A DNA stretch of 64,000 nucleotides from assembly GCF_014773265.1 (NCBI RefSeq), contig NZ_JACWMY010000013.1:124001-188000 (forward strand), given 5' to 3'. Position 1 is the stretch's first letter, and each line of letters opens with the position of its first letter. Positions 25,468-32,656 of this stretch are shown one piece after another. A program made the position numbers and the translations under genes. This stretch comes from Mucilaginibacter pankratovii. GTDB lineage: Bacteria; Bacteroidota; Bacteroidia; Sphingobacteriales; Sphingobacteriaceae. The notes under the pieces are model-generated. The model searched no databases and was not told the DNA's origin. It saw only the letters and a list, made by a program, of their open reading frames with translations.

Positions 25468-26904
25468 TCACGGCCAAACACCAAGGTTTTGGTACGATAC
25501 CGCTATTTTGTTGATAGCGCCTACCATGGCTGCGTTACGCAGGGTTCCTATCTTAGGGTTGTTCTTGTAGATCTCGCGGATCTCGTGGTATGAGCGGATC
25601 ATGGTATCTTCCAAACCGGAGTTTACCAATTCCAATTCCGACGCACCTTTGATGATGGTTGAACGCTGCATCGGTGTTAAAGCCGTGCCGGTAATACCTT
25701 CTACCATGTTCACCAAATTCAGGTTCGAGTTTTCCTCAAACCTGCGGTTGATACGGCCGAATGCTACGTGGCTCAGGTTTTTCAACCATTCGAAGTACGA
25801 TACGGTAACACCGCCGGCGTTGGCATACATATCCGGGATGATCATGCCGCCATTTTTGTAAAACGCGGCTTCCGCTTCCGGGGATGTGGGGCCGTTCGCA
25901 CCTTCAGCAATAATTTTTGCTTTAATGCTGCCCACGTTTTGCGAAGTGATCTGGTTTTCCAAAGCAGCAGGTACTAATATGTCACAAGGCTGCTCCAGGC
26001 CGTCCATCGTGTTTTTAAACTCTTTTTTCGCGCCGGCATAACCTAAGATAGATCCGCTTGATTTGCGGTGCTGGAATACAGCTTCCACATCCAAACCATC
26101 CTCGTTGTAAATAGCACCTTCAAACTCGCAAAGGCCAACTATTAACGCGCCAAATTCCGAAAGGAACTTTGCAGAGTAGTAACCCACGTTACCTAGGCCC
26201 TGTACAATTATCTTTTTGCCCGATAAGCCGGTGGTTAAGCCTATCTTCTGCATATCCTCGGCAACACCCACACACTCGCGGATGGCTATGGCAACTCCAC
26301 GGCCGGTTGCTTCTCTCCTGCCGGCAATACCGTGCAGCGCAATAGGCTTACCTGTTACAGCACCCATAGCATCCAGCTGACCAGGGTTCATGGTAGCATA
26401 GGTGTCGGCAATCCAGCTCATTTCGCGTTCGCCGCTACCGTAATCGGGTGCAGGTACATCAATGCTTGGGCCTATAAAGTTCTTTTTGATAAGCTCTACC
26501 GTGTAGCGACGGGTAATATTCTCCAATTCGCTTACGCTGTAACTTTTAGGATTTATTTTTATGCCGCCTTTAGCACCGCCGAAAGGTACATTTACAATGG
26601 CGCATTTGTAGGTCATGAGGGCAGCAAGCGCCATTACTTCATCCTCGTTCACCATTTCGCTGTAGCGGATACCACCTTTAGTTGGGCTTTGGTGGTGCGA
26701 GTGTTCTACACGCCAGGCATCAATAACTTCGAAACCATTGCCCCTGCGGATAGGGAAACGGAAACGGTAAACACTGTTACACGATTTTATCTGGTCTAAC
26801 AAACCGGCATCGTGCTGGGTAAATTGCGCTGCAAAATCAAAGTTTTTACATACGTCACCAAAAAAGTGCGTATCCTGATTTGCAGTCGGATTATTAATAT
26901 TCAT
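25468..26904 (-). CDS. Glu/Leu/Phe/Val dehydrogenase, glutamate dehydrogenase-like
   Basis: 478 residues. The catalytic-Lys block is VPFGGAKGGIKINP; PAPDYGSGEREMSWI is the substrate-binding block; VQGLGNVGYYSAKFL is the Rossmann dinucleotide loop. It interconverts glutamate and 2-oxoglutarate plus ammonium, linking nitrogen and carbon metabolism. Length is somewhat above the usual 420-450 residues because of the N-terminal segment. A plausible promoter lies 42-74 bases upstream. Whether it prefers NAD or NADP cannot be read reliably. Confidence 0.93.
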   Translation of the reverse strand: MNINNPTANQDTHFFGDVCKNFDFAAQFTQHDAGLLDQIKSCNSVYRFRFPIRRGNGFEVIDAWRVEHSHHQSPTKGGIRYSEMVNEDEVMALAALMTYKCAIVNVPFGGAKGGIKINPKSYSVSELENITRRYTVELIKKNFIGPSIDVPAPDYGSGEREMSWIADTYATMNPGQLDAMGAVTGKPIALHGIAGRREATGRGVAIAIRECVGVAEDMQKIGLTTGLSGKKIIVQGLGNVGYYSAKFLSEFGALIVGLCEFEGAIYNEDGLDVEAVFQHRKSSGSILGYAGAKKEFKNTMDGLEQPCDILVPAALENQITSQNVGSIKAKIIAEGANGPTSPEAEAAFYKNGGMIIPDMYANAGGVTVSYFEWLKNLSHVAFGRINRRFEENSNLNLVNMVEGITGTALTPMQRSTIIKGASELELVNSGLEDTMIRSYHEIREIYKNNPKIGTLRNAAMVGAINKIAVSYQNLGVWP

Positions 26905-26945
26905 AATTTAGAATTGGATAAAAATTAATCTCTTAAAAAACTGCG

Positions 26946-26978
26946 CAAAGTTGGTTCTTTTTTTGCGAATAATGCAAA
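26946..26978 (-). promoter_or_regulatory. Putative promoter of glutamate dehydrogenase
   Basis: Minus strand: TTTG (26978-26975), 21 bases, then CAACTTTG (26953-26946), one mismatch to TAnnTTTG. The spacing fits the Bacteroidota -33/-7 arrangement. Leader of about 37 bases. Confidence 0.5.
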
Positions 26979-27054
26979 TTTTTAAAAGACAGTATCTGTT
27001 TAAAATGTAAAGAAATTCAAAATCAAAGTTTAAACAGCATTAAGGGGGATTAGT

Positions 27055-27264
27055 TTAATTCTCCTTCTCAATTTTTTTCAGGCGGCGATCGATGCTGAAC
27101 AGGTAAATGGCCAGCCCGGTAAAAATTATCACAATGGTAATTACCACCACATAGATCATCCCCGATGTACGGAGCGCATCTGCCATTTGTATATCGCTCC
27201 CTGGCTGGGCGTTCACGGTAACAAAACTAAGCAGCATAGCCACTAAAAATATCAGTTTCTTCAT
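27055..27264 (-). CDS. ccmD: CcmD-like small membrane protein
   Basis: 69 residues: a cleavable-looking signal segment (MKKLIFLVAMLLSFVTVNAQ), then one membrane helix (IYVVVITIVIIFTGLAIYLF) and a charged cytoplasmic tail (DRRLKKIEKEN). Size, topology and position directly behind ccmC (3 bases) match CcmD, which in other bacteria helps release holo-CcmE from the CcmABC complex. The signal-like start is characteristic of Bacteroidota versions. Sequence conservation in CcmD is low, so the call leans on context. Confidence 0.75.
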   Translation of the reverse strand: MKKLIFLVAMLLSFVTVNAQPGSDIQMADALRTSGMIYVVVITIVIIFTGLAIYLFSIDRRLKKIEKEN

Positions 27265-27267
27265 CTC

Positions 27268-27942
27268 TTAATTTATCGTGTTCTTTTTAAATTCAATTAA
27301 ACGTATACGGTAGCGCAGGGTAGCTATCCAAACCGCAATAAGCGCCCAGGCAATAAAGGCGGGGTAAAGCACTATACGCATGCGGTTGTCCATATCCAGT
27401 TTACCAAACGCAGGGTTACCGCCGTTGCCGGGGTGCAGCGAGTCGGTTAGGCGGGGTAAAACCATAATCAGCACCACCATTATGGGGAATGCAAAAATGT
27501 TATAGATGGCCGAGATCTTTCCGCGCTTTTGTTCCTCGTCTATCGAGTTGCGCAGCACCAAGTAGGCACAGTACAGTAAAAAGGCTATGGCGGCGCTGTT
27601 TTGTTTAGGGTCGTTGCTCCAGTACTCGCCCCAGGCGTATTTTGCCCAAAGCATCCCGGTTACCAGGCCCAGGGCAAAAAAGAAAAGCCCTGTATTTACG
27701 CATTCCACTGCTATCAAGTCGTGCTCCTCTTTGCCGCTCTGCAGGTATTTAATGCTGTAAATTACCGATATGGTGAACACCGTGAACATGGCTATCCACA
27801 TAGGCACATGGAAATACGTGTTGCGTATTGTTTCGTGCAGGATAGGCAGTCGGGGTACCCCTATCAAAAAACCGGCTGTGAGTGTATAAAATATCAGCAC
27901 AACGGCCAATACTTTCCACCAGGTTTGATAAATGAATTTCAT
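27268..27942 (-). CDS. ccmC: Haem exporter/handling protein CcmC
   Basis: 224 residues from the ATG at 27942, six membrane helices. The WWD-type block is WAKYAWGEYWSNDPKQ, with flanking His (FHVPMWIAMF on one side and LHPGNGG on the other) for haem. CcmC loads haem onto CcmE in the periplasm. A TTG at 27954 would add four residues, but that codon lies inside the promoter box at 27952-27959, so it is rejected. Followed at 3 bases by ccmD. Confidence 0.92.
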   Translation of the reverse strand: MKFIYQTWWKVLAVVLIFYTLTAGFLIGVPRLPILHETIRNTYFHVPMWIAMFTVFTISVIYSIKYLQSGKEEHDLIAVECVNTGLFFFALGLVTGMLWAKYAWGEYWSNDPKQNSAAIAFLLYCAYLVLRNSIDEEQKRGKISAIYNIFAFPIMVVLIMVLPRLTDSLHPGNGGNPAFGKLDMDNRMRIVLYPAFIAWALIAVWIATLRYRIRLIEFKKNTIN

Positions 27943-27951
27943 ATTGTGCGG

Positions 27952-27959
27952 CAAAGGTA
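27952..27959 (-). promoter_or_regulatory. TAnnTTTG box of ccmC
   Basis: TACCTTTG on the minus strand, exact consensus, 9 bases before the ccmC ATG. It overlaps the alternative TTG start. Confidence 0.6.
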
Positions 27960-28196
27960 GTAATATGTTTGTTTATGATAGATTAGTTACCGTATAATTA
28001 GTATTGTTGCACTGCGAGGCGTTAATGGTTATAAAGTTATTTTGATTGTGGGGAAAGGGTTGAAAAATTGTTACTAAAGGGTGGTGAAATTGAAAGCCTT
28101 TATTTTTTTAGGCTATGACTTTTGAGGTTGAAGTATAGGCTTGATTTTTATCAGGAAATCCTATAATCATGACAATCAAGGTTCAGACAATTATGA

Positions 28197-28300
28197 TGGC
28201 GATGCCTTCGGCCCGGGCTTTCCAGGGCTCCGCTGCGCTGCGGCCGCTCCCCGCTCATTGCTCCCCGTTGCGGCTAAACCCTTCCAATCCCTATCGCATT
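28197..28300 (+). repeat. Dispersed GC-rich structured repeat, copy 2
   Basis: About 104 bp, GC-rich inside an AT-rich space. GCGAT (28199-28203) and ATCGC (28293-28297) are complementary ends. Blocks shared with the other copies: GGCCCGGGCTT, a GCTGCGGCC stretch and AATCCCT. It lies in the gene-free stretch 27943-28351, which also holds a weak AGCCT/AGGCT stem near 28094-28113 and the repeat at 28316-28359. Confidence 0.78.
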
Positions 28301-28315
28301 TTCAACAGGTATTAC

Positions 28316-28359
28316 ACCAATGAACTAATAAACCATTGAACTAATGAATCACTAATCAC
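28316..28359. repeat. Octad-word direct repeat running into a gene end
   Basis: CCAATGAA, CTAATAAA, CCATTGAA, CTAATGAA and TCACTAAT follow each other in exact 8-base steps. The last words overlap the stop codon of the minus-strand gene at 28352. Confidence 0.6.
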
Positions 28360-29536
28360 CCGGCTCATAATCAACCGGCAACAGGTTAGAGAGCTTAGAT
28401 TTGCTCCAGGTGCCTTCGTACAGCGGACTTTCGGCTATCACGATGCCGTTCATATCAAAAATAGCGTAGCGTTTACTATAGAGACTGATCACGCTGGTTT
28501 CAAAATTCTCCATATCCAACGGGCGGTATATATCGCGGAACACCGCGTCCTCGTACTTTTTGGTATAAACCACATAAAGGTAAGCCGGGAAGGTAATAGC
28601 AAAGATCCCCTCCTGCCCCGTGGTGCGGATCACGTCGATAGCCTTTAATGGTGGTTTTATCAGGTTCTCATTGGCCCATTTGGGTACGTTCTGCTGGTCT
28701 ATCCAATACCTGGCCGAATCGCGGTTAACCAGTTCGAACTGTTTTATTTTCTTTTGGATAAAAGCTTCCTGATAGCGGTTTGGGTTGAGGATACGGGTGT
28801 AGTTATAGATCACAAAACCCTCATCAGTCAGCTTGTTCTTATAAAGCGACCTATAAAAATGTTGCGCGGAACCATAATACGCGTCCTCTCGCTTAGCCTT
28901 CCACTTTTTCTTTTGCGATTCGCTGCCAGGCAGTTCCTCAAAAAGCGCCTTGCCCACATACGAGATGGTATGCGATATATTGTCGCTGCTGAAGCTGTTC
29001 AGCAGGAACTTGGTACGATAGCCAAGGGCATTATTCTCTACCACTAAAAACTCATCGGAGGATGCTTCCAGTGTTTGCTTCCTGCGGATATAGGTGAGAT
29101 CGAGCACATGCGGGTTCACAACCTTACAATGTTTGGCATTTTCGGTAGTCCCTATAAAATCTTTTTTAAACTGCTCGTAGTTCTTTTTCCAGTCGGCATT
29201 GCTGGTGATGGTTACCGCCCGCATCATCATTACCTTGGGCGTCATCTCAATAACCAGGTTAATCGGCTGACTGCCTACCAGTACTTGTTTGGTGTATTCT
29301 TCATATCCGAGTGTGGTTACCACTAAATTATACTGCCCGGGTTTTATACCGCTTAATGTAAAAGTGCCGTCATCTGCAGTTGCGGTACCGTAACTGGCAT
29401 TGCTGAGGAACACGCTGGCCCTCGCAACCGGGGTTTTAGTACCGGCAGCAGTAATTTTCCCGCTTATAAACCCGGCCTGCGCAGCCGCCAGCATGGGCAG
29501 CCATAAAAACATCACGATAAACCACCAACGGCGCAT
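28352..29536 (-). CDS. Exported protein with carboxypeptidase-like regulatory domain
   Basis: 394 residues. Signal peptide to about residue 19 (LPMLAAAQA). A CarboxypepD_reg-like beta-sandwich follows at about 20-105 (GKITAAGTKTPVARASVFLSN, then GTFTLSGIKPGQYNLVV), as in TonB-dependent receptors and their partners. The remaining 280 residues are a conserved Bacteroidota region without known function. It has no plug or barrel, so it is not itself a receptor. It stands between ccmC and ccmB on the same strand but has an own one-mismatch TATCTTTA box. Confidence 0.78.
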   Translation of the reverse strand: MRRWWFIVMFLWLPMLAAAQAGFISGKITAAGTKTPVARASVFLSNASYGTATADDGTFTLSGIKPGQYNLVVTTLGYEEYTKQVLVGSQPINLVIEMTPKVMMMRAVTITSNADWKKNYEQFKKDFIGTTENAKHCKVVNPHVLDLTYIRRKQTLEASSDEFLVVENNALGYRTKFLLNSFSSDNISHTISYVGKALFEELPGSESQKKKWKAKREDAYYGSAQHFYRSLYKNKLTDEGFVIYNYTRILNPNRYQEAFIQKKIKQFELVNRDSARYWIDQQNVPKWANENLIKPPLKAIDVIRTTGQEGIFAITFPAYLYVVYTKKYEDAVFRDIYRPLDMENFETSVISLYSKRYAIFDMNGIVIAESPLYEGTWSKSKLSNLLPVDYEPGD

Positions 29537-29630
29537 TGTACTTTTAAATTTTTTTAGAGGATGCTAATAAAGATATAATTTATGAACTAAAGATGAAAAA
29601 GATCGATGGTAATTAAAAAGATACAGGCGA

Positions 29631-30314
29631 TTAATCCCTCCACAAAAACGGGAACAATATCAATGAGGTAGTGATCACGATAACGTTGATAGCCACCAGC
29701 ACACCAATGGTGCCGTAACTGTGCCCGCGGTCTATCCCATCCATGGCAGCCTTGCTTACTTTTATCAGGAGCAGTATCACCGGGATAATTACCGGGAAGC
29801 TTAATATGGCCATCAGCGTACCGTTATTACCCGCCTTGGACGCTATGGCCGAGATCATGGTGAATACTGTAGAAAAGCTGATACTGCCTATCAGCACGGT
29901 GATGAAGTAAAAAAACAGATCGCCAACCGTGTTGGTAAAGAAGAGCATATACACCAATAGCGCCAGTATGCTCAGCAAGCCCATCAGCATGGCGTTATAG
30001 ATGGTTTTAGATAAGATTATGGCCTGCGGGCGCGCTATGGTATAATAATACAACAAACGGGCTTTGCTCTCCTGCATAAAGCTTTTGGCAATGGCATTAA
30101 CCGAAGCAAACAGCATAATGATCCAGAAGAGGATATTCCAAACAATGGGGTAGCCCTGGCTGCTTTTAAAACCCGGGTTTAAATTAAAGGAGATGTAGCA
30201 GATAAAAACCGTGGAGACGATGTACAGCAGTACCCCATTAAAAGCGTATTTGGAGCGCCATTCCAGGATGATCTCTTTTTTTAATAAGTTATAGGTTTCG
30301 TTAAAAAGCCTCAT
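29631..30314 (-). CDS. ccmB: Haem exporter subunit CcmB
   Basis: 227 residues with six membrane helices. NETYNLLKKEIILEWRSKYAFNG is the typical cytoplasmic N-terminus of the CcmB permease, followed by helices including LFWIIMLFASVNAIAKSF with the family's FA..NA..KSF pattern. It pairs with the ATPase CcmA to drive release of holo-CcmE. No ccmA is in the window. A perfect TATATTTG box is 4 bases before the ATG. Confidence 0.9.
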   Translation of the reverse strand: MRLFNETYNLLKKEIILEWRSKYAFNGVLLYIVSTVFICYISFNLNPGFKSSQGYPIVWNILFWIIMLFASVNAIAKSFMQESKARLLYYYTIARPQAIILSKTIYNAMLMGLLSILALLVYMLFFTNTVGDLFFYFITVLIGSISFSTVFTMISAIASKAGNNGTLMAILSFPVIIPVILLLIKVSKAAMDGIDRGHSYGTIGVLVAINVIVITTSLILFPFLWRD

Positions 30315-30318
30315 TGGG

Positions 30319-30366
30319 CAAATATACTAATCTGCCATTTGAATTGGGTTTATCTTAATATCTTTG
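30319..30366. promoter_or_regulatory. Divergent TAnnTTTG promoters for ccmB and the nuclease-like gene
   Basis: Minus strand TATATTTG (30326-30319) lies 4 bases before the ccmB ATG. Plus strand TATCTTTG (30359-30366) lies 4 bases before the ATG at 30371, with TTTG 17 bases upstream (30338-30341). Both match the consensus exactly. Confidence 0.6.
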
Positions 30367-30370
30367 AGAC

Positions 30371-31315
30371 ATGCCTAACCAACAACCACCCGCTACGGGG
30401 AAATATATTGATCCTTTAGTAGACTTTGCTTTTAAGAAAATATTCGGCAGTGAACCCAATAAAGATTTGCTGATCGCTTTTTTAAACGAAGTTTTTAGAG
30501 GTCGTAAAGTTATTGCCGACCTTGTATACAGCAAAAACGAACAACACGGCGATCTGAAAGACGAAGGGGCGGCCATATTCGACCTCCAATGCACCGGCGA
30601 CAAGGGCGAGCAATTTATCATTGAGATACAACGGGGCAGGCAAGGATTTTTTAAAGAAAGGGCTTTGTTTTACACATCCCGCCTCATTAGTAACCAGGCA
30701 CCAAAAGGTAAACGCAGCCAATGGGCATACGACCTTACCGAAGTATATTTAATTGCACTGCTGGAAGATTTTACATCTGCGGCAGGCCCCTATCCCAAAT
30801 ATGTGCACGATGTTTATTTATGCGACCGCGACACAGGTGAAATATTTTACGAAAAATTGGGTTTTACCTATATAGAATTGAGTAAATTTGTTAAAACCGA
30901 AAGTGAATTAGGCACAGAATTGGATAAGTGGCTTTATGTGCTAAAAAACATGAGCAAAATTGGTAAGATACCTGTATATTTAAGAAAGCCAATTTTTGAG
31001 AAATTATTCAACATTGCGGAATACGCTAATTTTACAAAGGAGGAACGAGACATGTACGATAGCAGCTTAAAATATAAATGGGACAATAAGAACGTTCTGG
31101 ACTATGCCTTAAAAGAAGGGATTGAGCAAGGGATTGAGCGAGGAATCGAGAAAGGAATTGAGCAAGGGATTGAAAAAGGGATTGAGCAAGGAATTGAAAA
31201 AGGCAAGTTAGAAGAAGCGTTAGCCATTGCCCGCGAACTTAAAAAAGAGGGTTTAGCAATTGATTTTATTGCTAAAACCACTAAGCTTTCTATAGAAACA
31301 ATAGAAAAACTGTAA
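30371..31315 (+). CDS. Rpn/PD-(D/E)XK nuclease-transposase family protein
   Basis: 314 residues. The N-terminal 200 residues match the PDDEXK-2 family (Rpn, formerly transposase_31): YIDPLVDFAFKKIFGSEPNKDLLIAFLN, then AAIFDLQCTGDKGEQFIIEIQRG. D of FDLQC with the E-x-Q of IEIQ form the nuclease core. Family members stimulate RecA-independent recombination or act as defence-like nucleases. A tail of seven 12-base tandem repeats encodes GIEQ/GIEK/GIER units (residues 250-277), then a short helical end (LSIETIEKL). Single gene without a mobile-element frame. Confidence 0.88.
   Translation: MPNQQPPATGKYIDPLVDFAFKKIFGSEPNKDLLIAFLNEVFRGRKVIADLVYSKNEQHGDLKDEGAAIFDLQCTGDKGEQFIIEIQRGRQGFFKERALFYTSRLISNQAPKGKRSQWAYDLTEVYLIALLEDFTSAAGPYPKYVHDVYLCDRDTGEIFYEKLGFTYIELSKFVKTESELGTELDKWLYVLKNMSKIGKIPVYLRKPIFEKLFNIAEYANFTKEERDMYDSSLKYKWDNKNVLDYALKEGIEQGIERGIEKGIEQGIEKGIEQGIEKGKLEEALAIARELKKEGLAIDFIAKTTKLSIETIEKL
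31118..31201 (+). repeat. Seven in-frame 12-bp tandem repeats in the nuclease-like gene
   Basis: Seven copies of GGGATTGAGCAA-like units, four codons each, encode Gly-Ile-Glu-(Gln/Arg/Lys). Third-position differences show that the copies are not all recent. Copy-number change would keep the frame. Confidence 0.9.
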
Positions 31316-31357
31316 ATATATTTAAGGGTTTCTTTAATGCTCTGTATACTTGCTTAA

Positions 31358-32167
31358 ATGAAGAAACTCGAATTAGCGGATAAATGGATCCTGGTTACTG
31401 GCGCCTCATCCGGTCTGGGGCAGGAAATGGCCAAACAACTGGCCACAAAACACCGCGCCAACCTCATCATCGCAGCCCGCCGCAAAGATAAGCTCGATCA
31501 GCTTAAAACCGAGCTGGAGGCATCCGCAGGTATAAAAGTGAAGGTGATGGTGGCCGATTTGTCGGTACATGAGGATGTGGTACGAATGATAGATGATAGC
31601 CTGGCCGATGGAACGCTGTACGGCGCTATCTTAAACGCCGGTGTAACTTACTTTGGCCGCCACAGCGATATGCCCTGGGAGCAAACCGAGAACATCATGA
31701 AAACCAATGTAAACAGCGTGGTGTATATGACCAGCCGACTGGTGGCCCATTTCGAGAAAGCTAACACCGAAGGCGGTGTGATGATCGTATCCAGCATGGC
31801 AGCGTTTTTCCCGGTGCCTTATCAGGCGGTGTATTCGGCAACCAAGGCTTTCATTATGGCCTTTGCCAATGCCTTATCCGTAGAGATCAAAAACCTGGCG
31901 CTTTCCTTAACTGTGTATGCCCCCGGCGGCATAGCTACTGAAATGACCGAAGGTAAAAACTTTAACGACCTGAAAAGCTGGCTGATGCCCGTTGATCAGG
32001 CCGCTATTGAGGGGCTGAACGCTTTTATATTGCGCAAGCATGTGCATATCCCCGGCTTTTTAAACCGGGTGGGCAATGTATTTATGAGCTTTATGCCGCG
32101 CAAGTTCATCACCAAAAACATGGGCAAGGTATATTATAAAGCACTGCTAAAAGCAGAGAGTTTATAA
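31358..32167 (+). CDS. Short-chain dehydrogenase/reductase
   Basis: 269 residues, classical SDR. TGASSGLGQEMA is the cofactor loop (TGxxxGxG), NAG is in LNAGVTYFG, catalytic Ser in IVSSMAAFFP and YSATK is the YxxxK. The Arg residues after the second strand (AARRKD) suggest NADP(H). Substrate unknown. A one-mismatch TATACTTG box is 5 bases before the ATG. The MGMT gene follows after 3 bases. Confidence 0.92.
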   Translation: MKKLELADKWILVTGASSGLGQEMAKQLATKHRANLIIAARRKDKLDQLKTELEASAGIKVKVMVADLSVHEDVVRMIDDSLADGTLYGAILNAGVTYFGRHSDMPWEQTENIMKTNVNSVVYMTSRLVAHFEKANTEGGVMIVSSMAAFFPVPYQAVYSATKAFIMAFANALSVEIKNLALSLTVYAPGGIATEMTEGKNFNDLKSWLMPVDQAAIEGLNAFILRKHVHIPGFLNRVGNVFMSFMPRKFITKNMGKVYYKALLKAESL

Positions 32168-32170
32168 ATC

Positions 32171-32656
32171 ATGTACGAGGCTTTCCATAAAACACCGGTT
32201 GGGTTTGTCCGCATCAGGGCCGGGGAAGAGTACATCACCTCCATCAGCATCCGCGATGAGGAATGCGTGGAAACACCGTCGGATTCGCCGGTGATCAACC
32301 TCGCTATTAAACAATTGGATGAATATTTTGAGGGCACCAGGAAGGCGTTCGACCTGCCGCTTAATCAACCCGGTACCGAATTTCAGCAGCAGGTTTGGCA
32401 GCAGTTACTAACTATCCCTTACGGGAAAACCATCAGTTATGGGCAGCAATCGCAGATCATGAACAGCCCATTGGCTATACGGGCAATTGCGTCTGCCAAT
32501 GGCAAAAATAATTTGTGGATAGTAGTGCCCTGCCACCGCGTTATCGGCAGCAATGGCAGCCTAACCGGCTACGCTGGCGGCATCTGGCGTAAACAGTGGC
32601 TGCTCGACCACGAAGCCCGTGTAATGGGCGTGGGGCAAACTAAATTGTTTTTTTAA
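32171..32656 (+). CDS. Methylated-DNA-[protein]-cysteine S-methyltransferase
   Basis: 161 residues. The suicide Cys is C121 in IVVPCHRVIGSNGSLTGYAGG, the hallmark of O6-alkylguanine-DNA alkyltransferase; FQQQVWQQLLTIPYGKTISYGQ is the DNA-binding helix. It removes methyl groups from O6-methylguanine. No AdaA regulatory domain. It follows the SDR gene at 3 bases, probably in one transcript, and overlaps the convergent hybrid kinase gene by 17 bases at the 3' end. Confidence 0.95.
   Translation: MYEAFHKTPVGFVRIRAGEEYITSISIRDEECVETPSDSPVINLAIKQLDEYFEGTRKAFDLPLNQPGTEFQQQVWQQLLTIPYGKTISYGQQSQIMNSPLAIRAIASANGKNNLWIVVPCHRVIGSNGSLTGYAGGIWRKQWLLDHEARVMGVGQTKLFF

Noticed and set aside
27943..27954. TTG start of CcmC at 27954
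   Set aside because: Overlaps the TACCTTTG promoter box; ATG at 27942 is the natural start.
31118..31201. Possible CRISPR-like array from the 12-bp repeats
   Set aside because: Units are contiguous without spacers and in frame within a protein.
30371..31315. Insertion sequence around the nuclease-transposase family gene
   Set aside because: No terminal inverted repeats or target duplication found near it; the family name is historical and the gene stands alone with its own promoter.
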